A DNA stretch of 64,000 nt from Nostoc sp. MS1 (GTDB lineage: Bacteria > Cyanobacteriota > Cyanobacteriia > Cyanobacteriales > Nostocaceae): contig NZ_AP023441.1 of the NCBI RefSeq assembly GCF_019976755.1, forward strand, positions 2,415,501 to 2,479,500, written 5' to 3'. The notes under the pieces are model-generated. The model was not told the DNA's origin. It did no database searches and saw only the letters and a program-made list of their open reading frames with translations. Shown in pieces: positions 54,809 through 63,993 of this stretch (the stretch's first letter is position 1; every line of letters starts with the position of its first letter). Made by a program: the position numbers and the translations under genes.

Positions 54809-56100
54809 TTAAAAATACCGTGGCGCAAGTTGTTTTAGAAAACGTTTACAAGAGTTTTCCCTCCCGCAGAGGGGAAAGTGCTAATTCACAAGGTAAGACT
54901 GATACAGAACCAGCAGGAACCGTTAATGTTTTACGCCGGATTAACCTGACGATTCCTGATGGGGAATTTATGGTGCTGGTGGGGCCTTCTGGTTGTGGTA
55001 AAAGCACCCTGCTGCGGTTAATTGCGGGGTTAGAGGTGATGACTGGTGGTAATATTTGGGTAGGCGATCGCTTGGTGAATGATTTACCACCAAAAGAACG
55101 CGATATTGCTATGGTGTTTCAAAATTACGCCCTCTATCCCCACATGACGGTGTATGACAATATCGCCTTCGGTTTACGCCGCCGTTCTCAATCAGAAGAA
55201 CCAGCAAGCCAAACGCAGAACTCCCAACTCCCTCCTTGGGCGGAAAATATCATAGTGGGTGCGACCAGGAAGTTACCTAAAGGACTGCGTTATGTTTCTG
55301 ATAAGGAACGGGAAGTTGATCAGCAAGTGCGGTCTGTAGCGCAATTGTTACAAATAGAAACTTTACTGCATCGCTTACCTAAACAATTATCTGGGGGACA
55401 AAGACAACGGGTAGCGTTAGGAAGGGCGATCGCGCGTAATCCTCAAGTATTCTTAATGGATGAACCCCTTTCTAACCTAGATGCGAAGTTAAGGGCAGAA
55501 ACTCGCGCTCAAATTGTCAAATTACAACGCCAACTGGGTACAACTACGATATATGTTACCCACGACCAAACAGAAGCGATGACAATGGGCGATCGTATCG
55601 CCATTATGAATCAAGGGCAAATTCAACAAGTAGCTTCTCCCCTAGAATTATACAATCATCCTGCAAATCGCTTTGTCGCTGAGTTCATTGGTACACCCCC
55701 AATGAATTTTATTCCCGTAGAGTTTCACGCCCCGTTATTAATTACTCATTCTCAATTTAGACTCACCCTTCCCGATATTTGGGCAAGTGTGCTGCAAAAG
55801 TATGATGGGCGAACCTTGATTTTAGGTATTCGTCCAGAACATTTAGTTGTCAGTGTACCCGCAACTAAGAATTTACCAGTACAAGTAGATTTAGTAGAAA
55901 ACTTAGGTAATGATTCTTTTATTACTGTGGCGCTAAATGAAACTGAATTTCGATCTACTCAACCTGTTAAGCCTCTACAAGTAAGAGTTCCCCCAGACAG
56001 ACTTGTGAGTGTGGGTGAACAGCTTTGGTTATCATTAACCGCAGATAAACTTCACTTTTTCGACCCAGACACCGATTTAGCAATATTTCCTAAAAATTAA
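54802..56100 (+). CDS. MalK/UgpC-type ABC transporter ATPase
   Basis: The 432-residue ATPase has Walker A GPSGCGKSTLLRL, Q-loop in VFQNYALYPHMTVYDN, signature QLSGGQRQRVALGRA, Walker B VFLMDEPLSNLD and the H-loop in THDQTEAM, then a C-terminal TOBE-type regulatory region (about 295-425) as in carbohydrate or glycerol-phosphate importers (CUT1). Residues about 127-170, between the Q-loop and the signature, carry an extra segment (RSQSEEPASQTQNSQLPPWA onward) absent from typical MalK. Its start ATG lies in a heptamer array. Partner permeases are not adjacent; such ATPases are often shared. Confidence 0.88.
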   Translation: MTIKNTVAQVVLENVYKSFPSRRGESANSQGKTDTEPAGTVNVLRRINLTIPDGEFMVLVGPSGCGKSTLLRLIAGLEVMTGGNIWVGDRLVNDLPPKERDIAMVFQNYALYPHMTVYDNIAFGLRRRSQSEEPASQTQNSQLPPWAENIIVGATRKLPKGLRYVSDKEREVDQQVRSVAQLLQIETLLHRLPKQLSGGQRQRVALGRAIARNPQVFLMDEPLSNLDAKLRAETRAQIVKLQRQLGTTTIYVTHDQTEAMTMGDRIAIMNQGQIQQVASPLELYNHPANRFVAEFIGTPPMNFIPVEFHAPLLITHSQFRLTLPDIWASVLQKYDGRTLILGIRPEHLVVSVPATKNLPVQVDLVENLGNDSFITVALNETEFRSTQPVKPLQVRVPPDRLVSVGEQLWLSLTADKLHFFDPDTDLAIFPKN

Positions 56101-56221
56101 GTATGCGTGAGCATTTATCGTAAGTTTGCTGGGCATTACTCACTAAACTTACGTAGTTGAATCTGGTTTTTATAGGTAAAAATCTCAGGTTATATATTAC
56201 TAATTACTAACCATAAATAAA

Positions 56222-56494
56222 TTATCAAATGATTTTATTAACGAAATCTTCCTAATAACTCCTGTCTGGATAATTGCAGTAATAAGGGAATATACTCTTG
56301 TGGCGTTAATAGTAGTAAAGGCTCAATAATAGCGATTAACTCTGCATCTAAAGTGCCAAATCTTACTTGTAAGATATTTTCTATGACTTGGCGACGTTCG
56401 GTTTGTATACCTTCCTGGAATCCTTTACGAAAACCTTCTTGTTTAGCTTCTGATAGTTTTTGCTCGTAAGTAGCTGATAACCGCATAATTAAAT
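56222..56494. repeat. partial tandem duplication, copy 1 (of 56501-56793)
   Basis: About 270 bases repeat the 3' part of the neighbouring DUF4351 gene with some 90 percent identity by eye, including the sequence past the stop (ATTTTATTAACGAAATCTT). Copy 2 has an extra 24-base unit. Confidence 0.85.
56238..56486 (-). pseudogene. truncated duplicate of the DUF4351 gene
   Basis: The frame encodes only the C-terminal 80 or so residues of the neighbouring protein, from MRLSATYEQKL to a matching end. A TTG at 56507 is the only way to extend it. It arose by partial tandem duplication. It could be translated as a free C-terminal domain (DUF4351), but no ribosome-binding site stands out. Confidence 0.7.
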
Positions 56495-56516
56495 TTTTAA
56501 ATACCAAATAATTTTA

Positions 56517-57449
56517 TTAACGAAATCTTTCTAATAACTCCTCTCTTGATAATTGCAGTAATAAAGGAGTAAATTCTTGTGGTGTTAATAGTAGTAAAGG
56601 CTCAATAATAGCGATTAACTCTGCATCTAAAATGCCAAATCTTACTTGTAAGAGGTTTTCTATCACTTGGCGATGTCCTGCTTGTATACCTTCCTGGAGT
56701 CCTTCACGTATACCTTCCTGGAGTCCTTCACGAAGACCTTCTTGTTTAGCTTCGGCTAGTTTTTGCTCGTAAATAGCTGATAACCGCATAATTAAATCTC
56801 TATCCTCCTGGTCTGTGTTTTGATTTACTTCTAAGGTTGTCTTTAAACTCAATAGTAAATCAATTGCTTTGGCACGTAGTGGATGGTTGTTAGGTAATGC
56901 TTCCAATTCATCTATTGCTTGTTTCTGTACTCTACCCTTACCTAAAATTCTCAACCATAATGTTTCTTGTGTACGCGGTAATTGATGAATTGCTACTATT
57001 ACGGTTCGTAGATAATCTCCTAAAAAATGTACTCCTCCTCCCCAGTTTTCTTCATCTATACTAGCTCTAAAACCATTTAATATAGAATCAGAAGCAGTCG
57101 GTGATAAAATCCATAGCATTGGTAATGCTGATTCGTCAAGTGGTTTCTCGTCACCTTTAGTTTGACGCTTAATTTGTGCAAAGACATCAAATAATTTGTT
57201 CATACAGCTACGAATTTCTGTAATTGTAGCCGCATTTCTAAATGGTTCAATTAAGGCGGGTTTCGTCGCAATTTTTCCCAGCAGTCCTATTTGTATTGTA
57301 TCGCTTGTTGATTGGGCTGACGGCGCGAAATAAACATCGATTTCTCTTACTTCTGATGGGACTTTACGACTTGTTTCTACTTGTCCCAACGGTTGTAACA
57401 ATTCTGTAAGGTAATCTTTGGCGAACTGGTCGTAGGGAAACCTAGTCAT
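56517..57449 (-). CDS. DUF4351 protein, Rpn-like PD-(D/E)XK nuclease-type
   Basis: The 310-residue protein belongs to a cyanobacterial family allied to Rpn/PD-(D/E)XK transposase-like proteins. The N-terminal part (about 1-110) begins FPYDQFAKDYLTELLQPLG and has REIDVYFAP, where an Asp/Glu catalytic residue is expected. A helical middle leads to a coiled region with eight-residue GLQEGIRE-type repeats (about 237-262) and the C-terminal DUF4351 domain (about 262-310, VRFGILDAELIAIIEPLLLL). Rpn proteins promote recombination; the role here is unproven. A partial copy lies directly downstream. Confidence 0.78.
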   Translation of the reverse strand: MTRFPYDQFAKDYLTELLQPLGQVETSRKVPSEVREIDVYFAPSAQSTSDTIQIGLLGKIATKPALIEPFRNAATITEIRSCMNKLFDVFAQIKRQTKGDEKPLDESALPMLWILSPTASDSILNGFRASIDEENWGGGVHFLGDYLRTVIVAIHQLPRTQETLWLRILGKGRVQKQAIDELEALPNNHPLRAKAIDLLLSLKTTLEVNQNTDQEDRDLIMRLSAIYEQKLAEAKQEGLREGLQEGIREGLQEGIQAGHRQVIENLLQVRFGILDAELIAIIEPLLLLTPQEFTPLLLQLSREELLERFR

Positions 57450-57566
57450 GAGCTAATCTAAGGACGATGGAAATATTCTACATGAGTGCGATCGCTCGAT
57501 TAAATAAGAGTAGATTAGTTAACCACAGAGGCACAGAGAAATATATTGATTAGAGAAACAACGTAA

Positions 57567-59207
57567 TTAGTAACCAATAAGCGTAGTAACTTGTTGTAAT
57601 TTTGTCTGATAAACCTTAACTAATCTATCAATACCTTTAAAGCGATAATCTCCCATTTCTTGAAAATCATAAGGCTCTGAAAGTAATTGATATGTAGCTT
57701 CGCTAATGACGCACTCACTAGGTGGACAAACTCCTTCCATACGTGCAGCTAAATTAATTGTTCCACCTAATGCTGTGTACTCTATCCTTTGGGAACTACC
57801 AACATCACCAACAACGGCTTTACCACTGTTAATAGCGATGCGTAATTGTAGCGGTTCATGCCAGAAGCCGTTGGCGTTGAGATGTTCCATGCGGGTAAGC
57901 ATAGCTTTAGCCGCAGCCGTGGCGCGGTCGGCGTGGTCGGCTTGGGGTTCGGGAGCGCCAAAAAATGCCATGATACAATCACCGATGTATTTATCTAACG
58001 TACCGCCACGGGCAAAGACTTCTTGCAACATCTCCTCAAATAGATTATTCAATAATTCGGCGATCGCAGTTGGTGTTAATTTCTCAGAAATAGCTGTAAA
58101 CCCAACTAAGTCAGCAAACAAAATACTAATTTCGCTTTCTGCTGGTGGTAAACGTCCATCTGGTGAACCACCAACGGAGATTAGCTGCTGCACAACAGCC
58201 GGGGAATGATAACGTTCTAAACGATGACGAATTACTTCTTCAGTTTTCAATTTCTCTGCTAATAACCAGCGTTGGACACTAGAAGCTACCAAGTTGGCTA
58301 AAGCCGAAAAAAAGCTGAGTTCTTCTTCACCATCTCTTTCCCAATGATAAGAAGATAAATGAGCATCAGCATAAAGCACGCCTACAACTTTGGTTTCGTC
58401 CCATAAAGGTACGGCCATAGCGCTACGAATACCTTTAAGTAATATGCTGTGTTCACTAGAAAAACGCTCGTCTTTGTGAGTATCAGCAGTTTGAATAACA
58501 ATTTTTTCTTCAAATACCTTTTGACAAATACTACGACTAATCCAACTACCATCAGCCAGTAAATATTTTTGTTGAGTTTTGTCTCTTGTACCTGCATTCA
58601 CTAACTCTAAATGACCAGAACCACTAACATCAATTAATAGCGCCAAGCGGTCAATACTACTGAGGTAGCGGAATATAACTTGTTGCACCTGGGAAAAAAT
58701 TTCTTCAATAGATGCGGCTGCACTAAGATTTTTGGCAATATCTACTAAATCTTTTAGTCTGGCAATTGTTTTATTTTTATTGCCGATATCACCATCATCA
58801 CTATTAGATTCTATCCATTGTTGTTGTAGTTGTTTGGCGCTACGGAAAATCGTTCTCTGTTCACCACTTTCTTCAACGTGTATGTGCTTAGTCGCTGCTG
58901 GTTTAGATGGAGTTTGAAACAGCACAACTAAATTCACATTCCCCAACCAAATTACATCACCATGCTGTAACGGCTGGGGATGGGAAACAATATTTTGATT
59001 AACCTGTGTCCCATTTTTACTACCCAAGTCTTCAATTACCCATTTACCATCAGCTTGCTTTACCAGTTGGGCGTGCTTGCGAGAAATTCCACCATAGGGT
59101 AAGTATAAATTACATTCTGGTAATCGCCCAATTGTGAATACATTCTGATTCACGGTAACAGTTGTTTCCGCATCTCCTTGTTGTAGGCGTAAAGTCAGTT
59201 CAGTCAT
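57567..59207 (-). CDS. FHA-GAF class III adenylate/guanylate cyclase
   Basis: The 546-residue protein has an FHA domain (about 5-100; GRLPECNLYLPYGGISRKHAQL and EDLGSKNGTQVN) which binds phosphothreonine peptides, a GAF domain (about 160-315) and a class III nucleotide cyclase domain (about 355-535) with metal aspartates in ILFADLVGFTAIS and DKYIGDCIMAFFG and the RIEYTALGGTINLAARME segment. It likely makes cAMP in response to a phosphorylation and GAF-ligand signal. Asn and Arg transition-state residues appear present in NLAARME, so it should be active. Confidence 0.93.
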   Translation of the reverse strand: MTELTLRLQQGDAETTVTVNQNVFTIGRLPECNLYLPYGGISRKHAQLVKQADGKWVIEDLGSKNGTQVNQNIVSHPQPLQHGDVIWLGNVNLVVLFQTPSKPAATKHIHVEESGEQRTIFRSAKQLQQQWIESNSDDGDIGNKNKTIARLKDLVDIAKNLSAAASIEEIFSQVQQVIFRYLSSIDRLALLIDVSGSGHLELVNAGTRDKTQQKYLLADGSWISRSICQKVFEEKIVIQTADTHKDERFSSEHSILLKGIRSAMAVPLWDETKVVGVLYADAHLSSYHWERDGEEELSFFSALANLVASSVQRWLLAEKLKTEEVIRHRLERYHSPAVVQQLISVGGSPDGRLPPAESEISILFADLVGFTAISEKLTPTAIAELLNNLFEEMLQEVFARGGTLDKYIGDCIMAFFGAPEPQADHADRATAAAKAMLTRMEHLNANGFWHEPLQLRIAINSGKAVVGDVGSSQRIEYTALGGTINLAARMEGVCPPSECVISEATYQLLSEPYDFQEMGDYRFKGIDRLVKVYQTKLQQVTTLIGY

Positions 59208-59657
59208 GGGTTTGTTATGTCTATCCTGGGTGTTGGGAACACAAAGTTATGTGGGTAAAGAGTATACAGATAGTCTTTACCTTTTCTTTATGGCATTGTA
59301 AATGGCGATCGACAACTATATGTAGTAAATATTACGCATTAATTATATGCAAAATTTTTTGAAGCTCTAGGAAAATCAACTCAGAGAAATTACTGAATTT
59401 ATCAAGAAATTCCTTGCCTGCATATAAGAAATAACACTATTTTGTATCTGCTTACATGAGGTTTATGGCTCACGAAATTAAAACACCTCTTTTAAGTATA
59501 CATAACTACATTTACAGTTTATTTATAATATCTATATATAAAAAATACATAAGCCTTAGCAGAATATTTTTTATTCAAATAATATTAGAAGGAACCTTGG
59601 GAGTATCTGCCAGATTGAGTATTAATTACTAACTATTATCTGTGACTGTAATTCCTT
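59208..59657. other. AT-rich spacer with a kinase-like fragment
   Basis: A 450-base spacer before the VanZ gene. It contains a 58-codon frame with a histidine-kinase H-box (59456-59632, listed separately); the rest shows nothing I can support. Confidence 0.55.
59456..59632 (+). pseudogene. possible histidine kinase HisKA remnant
   Basis: A 58-codon frame starts MRFMAHEIKTPLLSIHNYIY, which matches the H-box core F-x-A-H-E-(I/L)-(K/R)-T-P-L of histidine kinases. Downstream sequence loses similarity. An in-frame stop lies 24 bases upstream. It looks like a decayed fragment of a kinase gene or a chance match; the H-box agreement is strong for chance. Confidence 0.4.
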
Positions 59658-61154
59658 ATGGTTAAAAACCAGAAACCTACGTCAAAATATAATCTCTTAT
59701 CTTTGATATTCACAACGTTAGTTATATTAATAGCTACGCTTTATCCTTTCAATTTTTCTAAAATTCAATTATTTTCATTAGCAGAAATTATTGCTAATTT
59801 TAATCATTCCAGCAATTTTCAGGATCAGGTAAACAATATTATATTATTTATACCTTTGGGTTTTAGTTTTACTAGTTTGTTGTTAAAATCAAGCAAGAAA
59901 AGTATAGTCAAGCTTGGTTTAGTTATTCTGTTTAGTTTTGGCTTATCGCTAACAGTAGAAATTTTGCAGATATTCTTACCTTCCAGAAGCCCTACTCCTG
60001 CTGATTTATTCAATAATACATTGGGGGGATTATTCGGGTTTGTTTGCTTTTATATCTGGAATCCTCAAAGTTTTAGCAGCACAATTAAAAATCTAAAAAT
60101 AAGTCAAGCTAATCAATCACGTAAACAGATAGTTTGCTGTTTCATCGCATATCTACTTTTGACATTATTTATTTCTATTTTATGGCAAAATGCAAACAAT
60201 TTAAGTAATTGGCATACCAATTATTACTTAAGTATAGGCAATGAAGTTAGAGGAAATAGACATTGGCAAGGCTATGTTTCCGAAATTTATATTGCTGATC
60301 AAGCTATATCTAAAAATGAAGCATCACACGGGTTATCTAACCCAAGTTACTTGAATCAATTGGGTAAATCTTTAGTAGCTCACTATGAACTAAGTGGTAA
60401 ATGTTGCTATCAAGACAAAACAGGAAATCAGCCCGAACTCTTATGGCAAGGACAGCCTGTTAGTATACCTCAAAGCCAGGGAGTATTTTTAAATGCAAAT
60501 AGTTGGTTGAAAACATCTGCTCCTGTGTCTACTCTCAGCCACAGAATTAGTCAGACCTCTGAGTTTACTATTAGTGCTGCGATCGCTACTACCAATTTAG
60601 ACCAAAAAGGGCCGGCGCGGATTATATCTATTTCTGATAGTTCTTTACGCCGCAATTTAACGCTAGGACAACAAGGTAATAGTCTAGATTTGCGTTTACG
60701 GACACCACTCACAGGAGAAAATGGAACAGAAATAAAGTTAAATATACCTAATATATTTACAGATACTTATCTTCATCAGATTATTATTACCTATGCTAGA
60801 GGTACTGTCCAAGTCTATGTAGACAAATTAAATAACTTTTACTCTTTTAACTTGCTAGATTTAATTCCTAAAGAGCAACGTATTTTTTACTATGCACTTA
60901 GCTTCATCCCTTTAGGCATAGGCTTAAGCATTATAACTTTGCTGGCTCAAAAAAGATTAATATTTTATCGAGTTCTTTTTTATAGTGGAATATTCATCCC
61001 TTCTTTAATGCTAGAAAGTATTTTAGTAAGTGAGAGCGGTAAGGATTTTAGTATGAAAAATATTTTACTTGGCATCTCATTTACAGCAGTAACTATGGTG
61101 TGTTTAAGAATAAGAGCCGCTCAGTTAAAAACTAGTTCAAAGTTTACCAATTGA
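59658..61154 (+). CDS. VanZ-like membrane protein with LamG-like domain
   Basis: The 498-residue protein has an N-terminal VanZ-like region (about 12-145) of four helices, with TLYPFNFSK, a DQVNNIILFIPLGF loop and the VEILQIFLPSRSPTPADLFN motif with NTLGG. A further helix precedes an extracytoplasmic concanavalin/LamG-like domain (about 195-395; LVAHYELSG, FTISAAIAT), then three more helices at the C-terminus. VanZ-family members affect envelope and lipoglycan properties. The LamG domain probably binds polysaccharide. It converges on the ABC exporter gene. Confidence 0.82.
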   Translation: MVKNQKPTSKYNLLSLIFTTLVILIATLYPFNFSKIQLFSLAEIIANFNHSSNFQDQVNNIILFIPLGFSFTSLLLKSSKKSIVKLGLVILFSFGLSLTVEILQIFLPSRSPTPADLFNNTLGGLFGFVCFYIWNPQSFSSTIKNLKISQANQSRKQIVCCFIAYLLLTLFISILWQNANNLSNWHTNYYLSIGNEVRGNRHWQGYVSEIYIADQAISKNEASHGLSNPSYLNQLGKSLVAHYELSGKCCYQDKTGNQPELLWQGQPVSIPQSQGVFLNANSWLKTSAPVSTLSHRISQTSEFTISAAIATTNLDQKGPARIISISDSSLRRNLTLGQQGNSLDLRLRTPLTGENGTEIKLNIPNIFTDTYLHQIIITYARGTVQVYVDKLNNFYSFNLLDLIPKEQRIFYYALSFIPLGIGLSIITLLAQKRLIFYRVLFYSGIFIPSLMLESILVSESGKDFSMKNILLGISFTAVTMVCLRIRAAQLKTSSKFTN

Positions 61155-61229
61155 CAAGATAAATATTGTGTGGCTTTTATATTGACTGCCCTTGTATAGC
61201 AATCCTAAATCATTTGTGAATAACAAAAT

Positions 61230-61254
61230 CCCCAACTTCTTAAAGAAGTCGGGG
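61230..61254. terminator. hairpin between convergent genes
   Basis: CCCCAACTTCTT (61230-61241) pairs with AAGAAGTCGGGG (61243-61254) with a G-T wobble and a tight loop. It lies between the convergent VanZ-LamG and ABC exporter genes and could end transcription from both sides. It is also a common Nostoc repeat type. Confidence 0.45.
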
Positions 61255-61305
61255 GTCTGAAACTCACTAATTTTTACACATCAAGTAGGATTACCATATC
61301 ATGAT

Positions 61306-63993
61306 TTATATATCAATTTGCTGCTTTGTCAGATGATAGTAAAGTCCTTGAAGTGACATTAGTTCTTCGTGAGTGCCTTGTTCAGCAATCACACCTTTAT
61401 CTAGTACGATAATATGGTCGGCATTACGTACGGTTGAGAGACGGTGAGCAATAATAAAAGTAGTACGAGCCTCGGTTTCATTGACGCGACTAATGCGGCG
61501 GAGATTTTGTTGAAAACGACGTTCTGATTCGGTGTCTAAGGAGCTGGTTGCTTCATCTAATATGAGAATGCGGGGATTACTTAAAATAGCACGCGCGATC
61601 GCAATTCTTTGTCTTTGTCCTCCAGAAAGGCTAGAACCACGCTCACCGACTGTGGTGTTGTAGCCTAGAGGTAAAGTTTGAATAAAAGCATGTGCTTCTG
61701 CCAGCTTGCTGACTTCAATGACCTGTTCTAAACTATATTCTGGACGATATAGGGTGATATTTTCGAGAATTGTACCAGAAAATAAGAAGCATTCTTGTGG
61801 CACAACCCCCAATTGCCGACGCAAAGATTGGGGCGAAACATGACGGATATCATGCCCATCTACTAAAATTTTGCCACTAGTAGGATAGTATAAACCTTGC
61901 AATAGATTTACTAAGGTACTTTTACCAGAACCGCTACGTCCAACAATCGCAATAGTTTGGCCTGGTTGTACTACAAAAGAGAGATTTTGTAAGATATTGC
62001 GGTCATCATCTGCACTATAACGAAAATTTACATTTTCAAATTTTACTTCGCCTCGAATTGGCGGTAGAACCAACATCGAATTTTCCGCAATTTCTTCTGG
62101 TTGAGTGTTGAAAATATCATCTAAACGCTCTACAGAAACTAAAACTTCTTGAAATTCATCCCAAAGACTGACAAGTGATAAAACAGGGCCAATTACATTA
62201 CCAATCAGCATATTAAAAGCCACTAATTGACCTATGCTGAGTTGGTCTTGAATTACTAATGTTGCTGAATACCACAGCAAAGCTGTACTACCTAATGTAT
62301 TAATTAATCCGCTAATTACTTGTAGGATAATTGCCAGTTTTTGACCACGAAATTTGGCATTAACTGTACTTGTAAAGTGGTCTTCCCAGCGCCAGCGCAA
62401 TTCACGTTCGGCGGCTGCGGCTTTAACTGTAGCAACTCCTGTGAGCATTTCTACTAATGACGAGTTTTGCTTGGCAGATTCATTAAAAATTTCCCGCGAT
62501 ACCTGACGTAAAATTGGACTAGCAATTACTGTTAACAAAATAATTGGTGGCAATAGTGCCAACACTAAAAAAGTTAATTGCAAGTTGTAATATGCCATAA
62601 GTCCGACATAGACAACTGCTGTCAGTGCATCCAGCCAAGCTGCTACTGCTTGTCGTGTGAGAAACACCTGAATTTTTTGGTTTTCTTGAACACGGGTAAT
62701 AATATCGCCTACATGGCGGGTAGCAAAAAACTGAAGCGGTAAATTGAGAGTATGAGTAATAAAGCCAGTAATCAAACTCAAGTCCACTCGGTTCGAGAAA
62801 TAGTCGAGCATATATTGGCGAATGCTTCCCAAACCAATGCGCCAAATACTAAATACCAACGAACCGATGATGAAGATATGTAGAGTGCTGAGACTTTTAT
62901 GCACTACTACTTGGTCGAGAATGATTTGAGTTAATAGGGGAGTTATCAAACCAAAAATTTGCAGGAGCAAAGAAGCAATGATAATAGGTAGTAGCAATGA
63001 ACGGTAAGGTAAAAACGCTCCCCAAAATCGTCTTAAAGATGGTTTGGCAGATTGTACAGATTGGAATTGTGACGTAGGCGTTAGTAGCAGTGCATATCCA
63101 GTCCAACCTGCTTGAAAATCTTTGAGTTTGAGCTTTTTACGCCCAATAGCCGGGTCAGCAACAATAACGCAATTTTTTCGCACCCCATAAACAACTACAT
63201 AATGATCGCCTTGCCAGTGGGCAATCCAAGGATGTTTTTGATTGGCTATACGGTTTAAACTAGCTCGTACTGGCCTAGCTTGAAAACCTATACTTTCTGC
63301 GGCGGTTGCTAAACTTTTGAGGGAAGCTCCGCTACGACCAACATTGGCGATATTTCGCAGCACATTAATACTAAACTTTTTCCCCCAGTAACGAGAGATC
63401 ATCGCCAAGCAAGCTGGCCCGCAATCAGACGTACTCTGCTGCTGAATGAATGGATAACGCTGTCCAAACAAGGGACGGCGTTGTGGACTGGGTAGGGGAA
63501 AGGTGATGACATTAGACTGGGCTTTTGCAGATGGCGTTTGCAGATTGGTTTTGGGTGTACTTGCTACGGGATGTTTGCGGCGTTGAGCTTTATCTGTAAT
63601 CATCTGCTCGGAAGATACGCCCAATAGTTGCGGAACAATAGCTTGAGCTTTCTGCCAATGTGCGATCGCTAGTTTATAAATAACTAAATCTGTTTTGGCA
63701 ATCCAATCAGCTGGTACTTGTTCAGGATATCCCCAACTGTTACCGACATTGGGGAAAGGTGCTGATGAATTTTCTAAACTATGAATTTCTCCACTACGCA
63801 ACCAGAAACGTCCCGCATCACCGGGAGTTGACTCAGACAAGACTGAACCAGCACTAACTTTTACTTCTACTAGATCAAGTACAAATTCTTTGAGGGTATG
63901 GCTGGAAAGTTTGGGACGTGATTGCTTATCTGTTACCTTCTGCACATCAACAGCCGTTTTGAAGAATAGCAGAGTTTGTCGAATCGCAGTCAT
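61306..63993 (-). CDS. C39-peptidase ABC exporter (possibly 5'-partial)
   Basis: The 895-residue protein has an N-terminal region (about 1-165) of unclear fold, a C39 peptidase domain (about 180-315) with C191 in QSTSDCGPACLAM, H264 in GDHYVVVYG and D280, a six-helix ABC membrane domain (about 330-610), and an ATPase with GRSGSGKSTLVNLL, SLSGGQRQRIAIARA and ILDEATSSLD. This class cleaves double-glycine leader peptides and exports the product. The start ATG is seven bases from the window edge with no upstream stop in view, so the true protein may be longer (relatives carry an N-terminal cNMP-like domain). No leader peptide gene or HlyD partner is nearby. Confidence 0.88.
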   Translation of the reverse strand: MTAIRQTLLFFKTAVDVQKVTDKQSRPKLSSHTLKEFVLDLVEVKVSAGSVLSESTPGDAGRFWLRSGEIHSLENSSAPFPNVGNSWGYPEQVPADWIAKTDLVIYKLAIAHWQKAQAIVPQLLGVSSEQMITDKAQRRKHPVASTPKTNLQTPSAKAQSNVITFPLPSPQRRPLFGQRYPFIQQQSTSDCGPACLAMISRYWGKKFSINVLRNIANVGRSGASLKSLATAAESIGFQARPVRASLNRIANQKHPWIAHWQGDHYVVVYGVRKNCVIVADPAIGRKKLKLKDFQAGWTGYALLLTPTSQFQSVQSAKPSLRRFWGAFLPYRSLLLPIIIASLLLQIFGLITPLLTQIILDQVVVHKSLSTLHIFIIGSLVFSIWRIGLGSIRQYMLDYFSNRVDLSLITGFITHTLNLPLQFFATRHVGDIITRVQENQKIQVFLTRQAVAAWLDALTAVVYVGLMAYYNLQLTFLVLALLPPIILLTVIASPILRQVSREIFNESAKQNSSLVEMLTGVATVKAAAAERELRWRWEDHFTSTVNAKFRGQKLAIILQVISGLINTLGSTALLWYSATLVIQDQLSIGQLVAFNMLIGNVIGPVLSLVSLWDEFQEVLVSVERLDDIFNTQPEEIAENSMLVLPPIRGEVKFENVNFRYSADDDRNILQNLSFVVQPGQTIAIVGRSGSGKSTLVNLLQGLYYPTSGKILVDGHDIRHVSPQSLRRQLGVVPQECFLFSGTILENITLYRPEYSLEQVIEVSKLAEAHAFIQTLPLGYNTTVGERGSSLSGGQRQRIAIARAILSNPRILILDEATSSLDTESERRFQQNLRRISRVNETEARTTFIIAHRLSTVRNADHIIVLDKGVIAEQGTHEELMSLQGLYYHLTKQQIDI

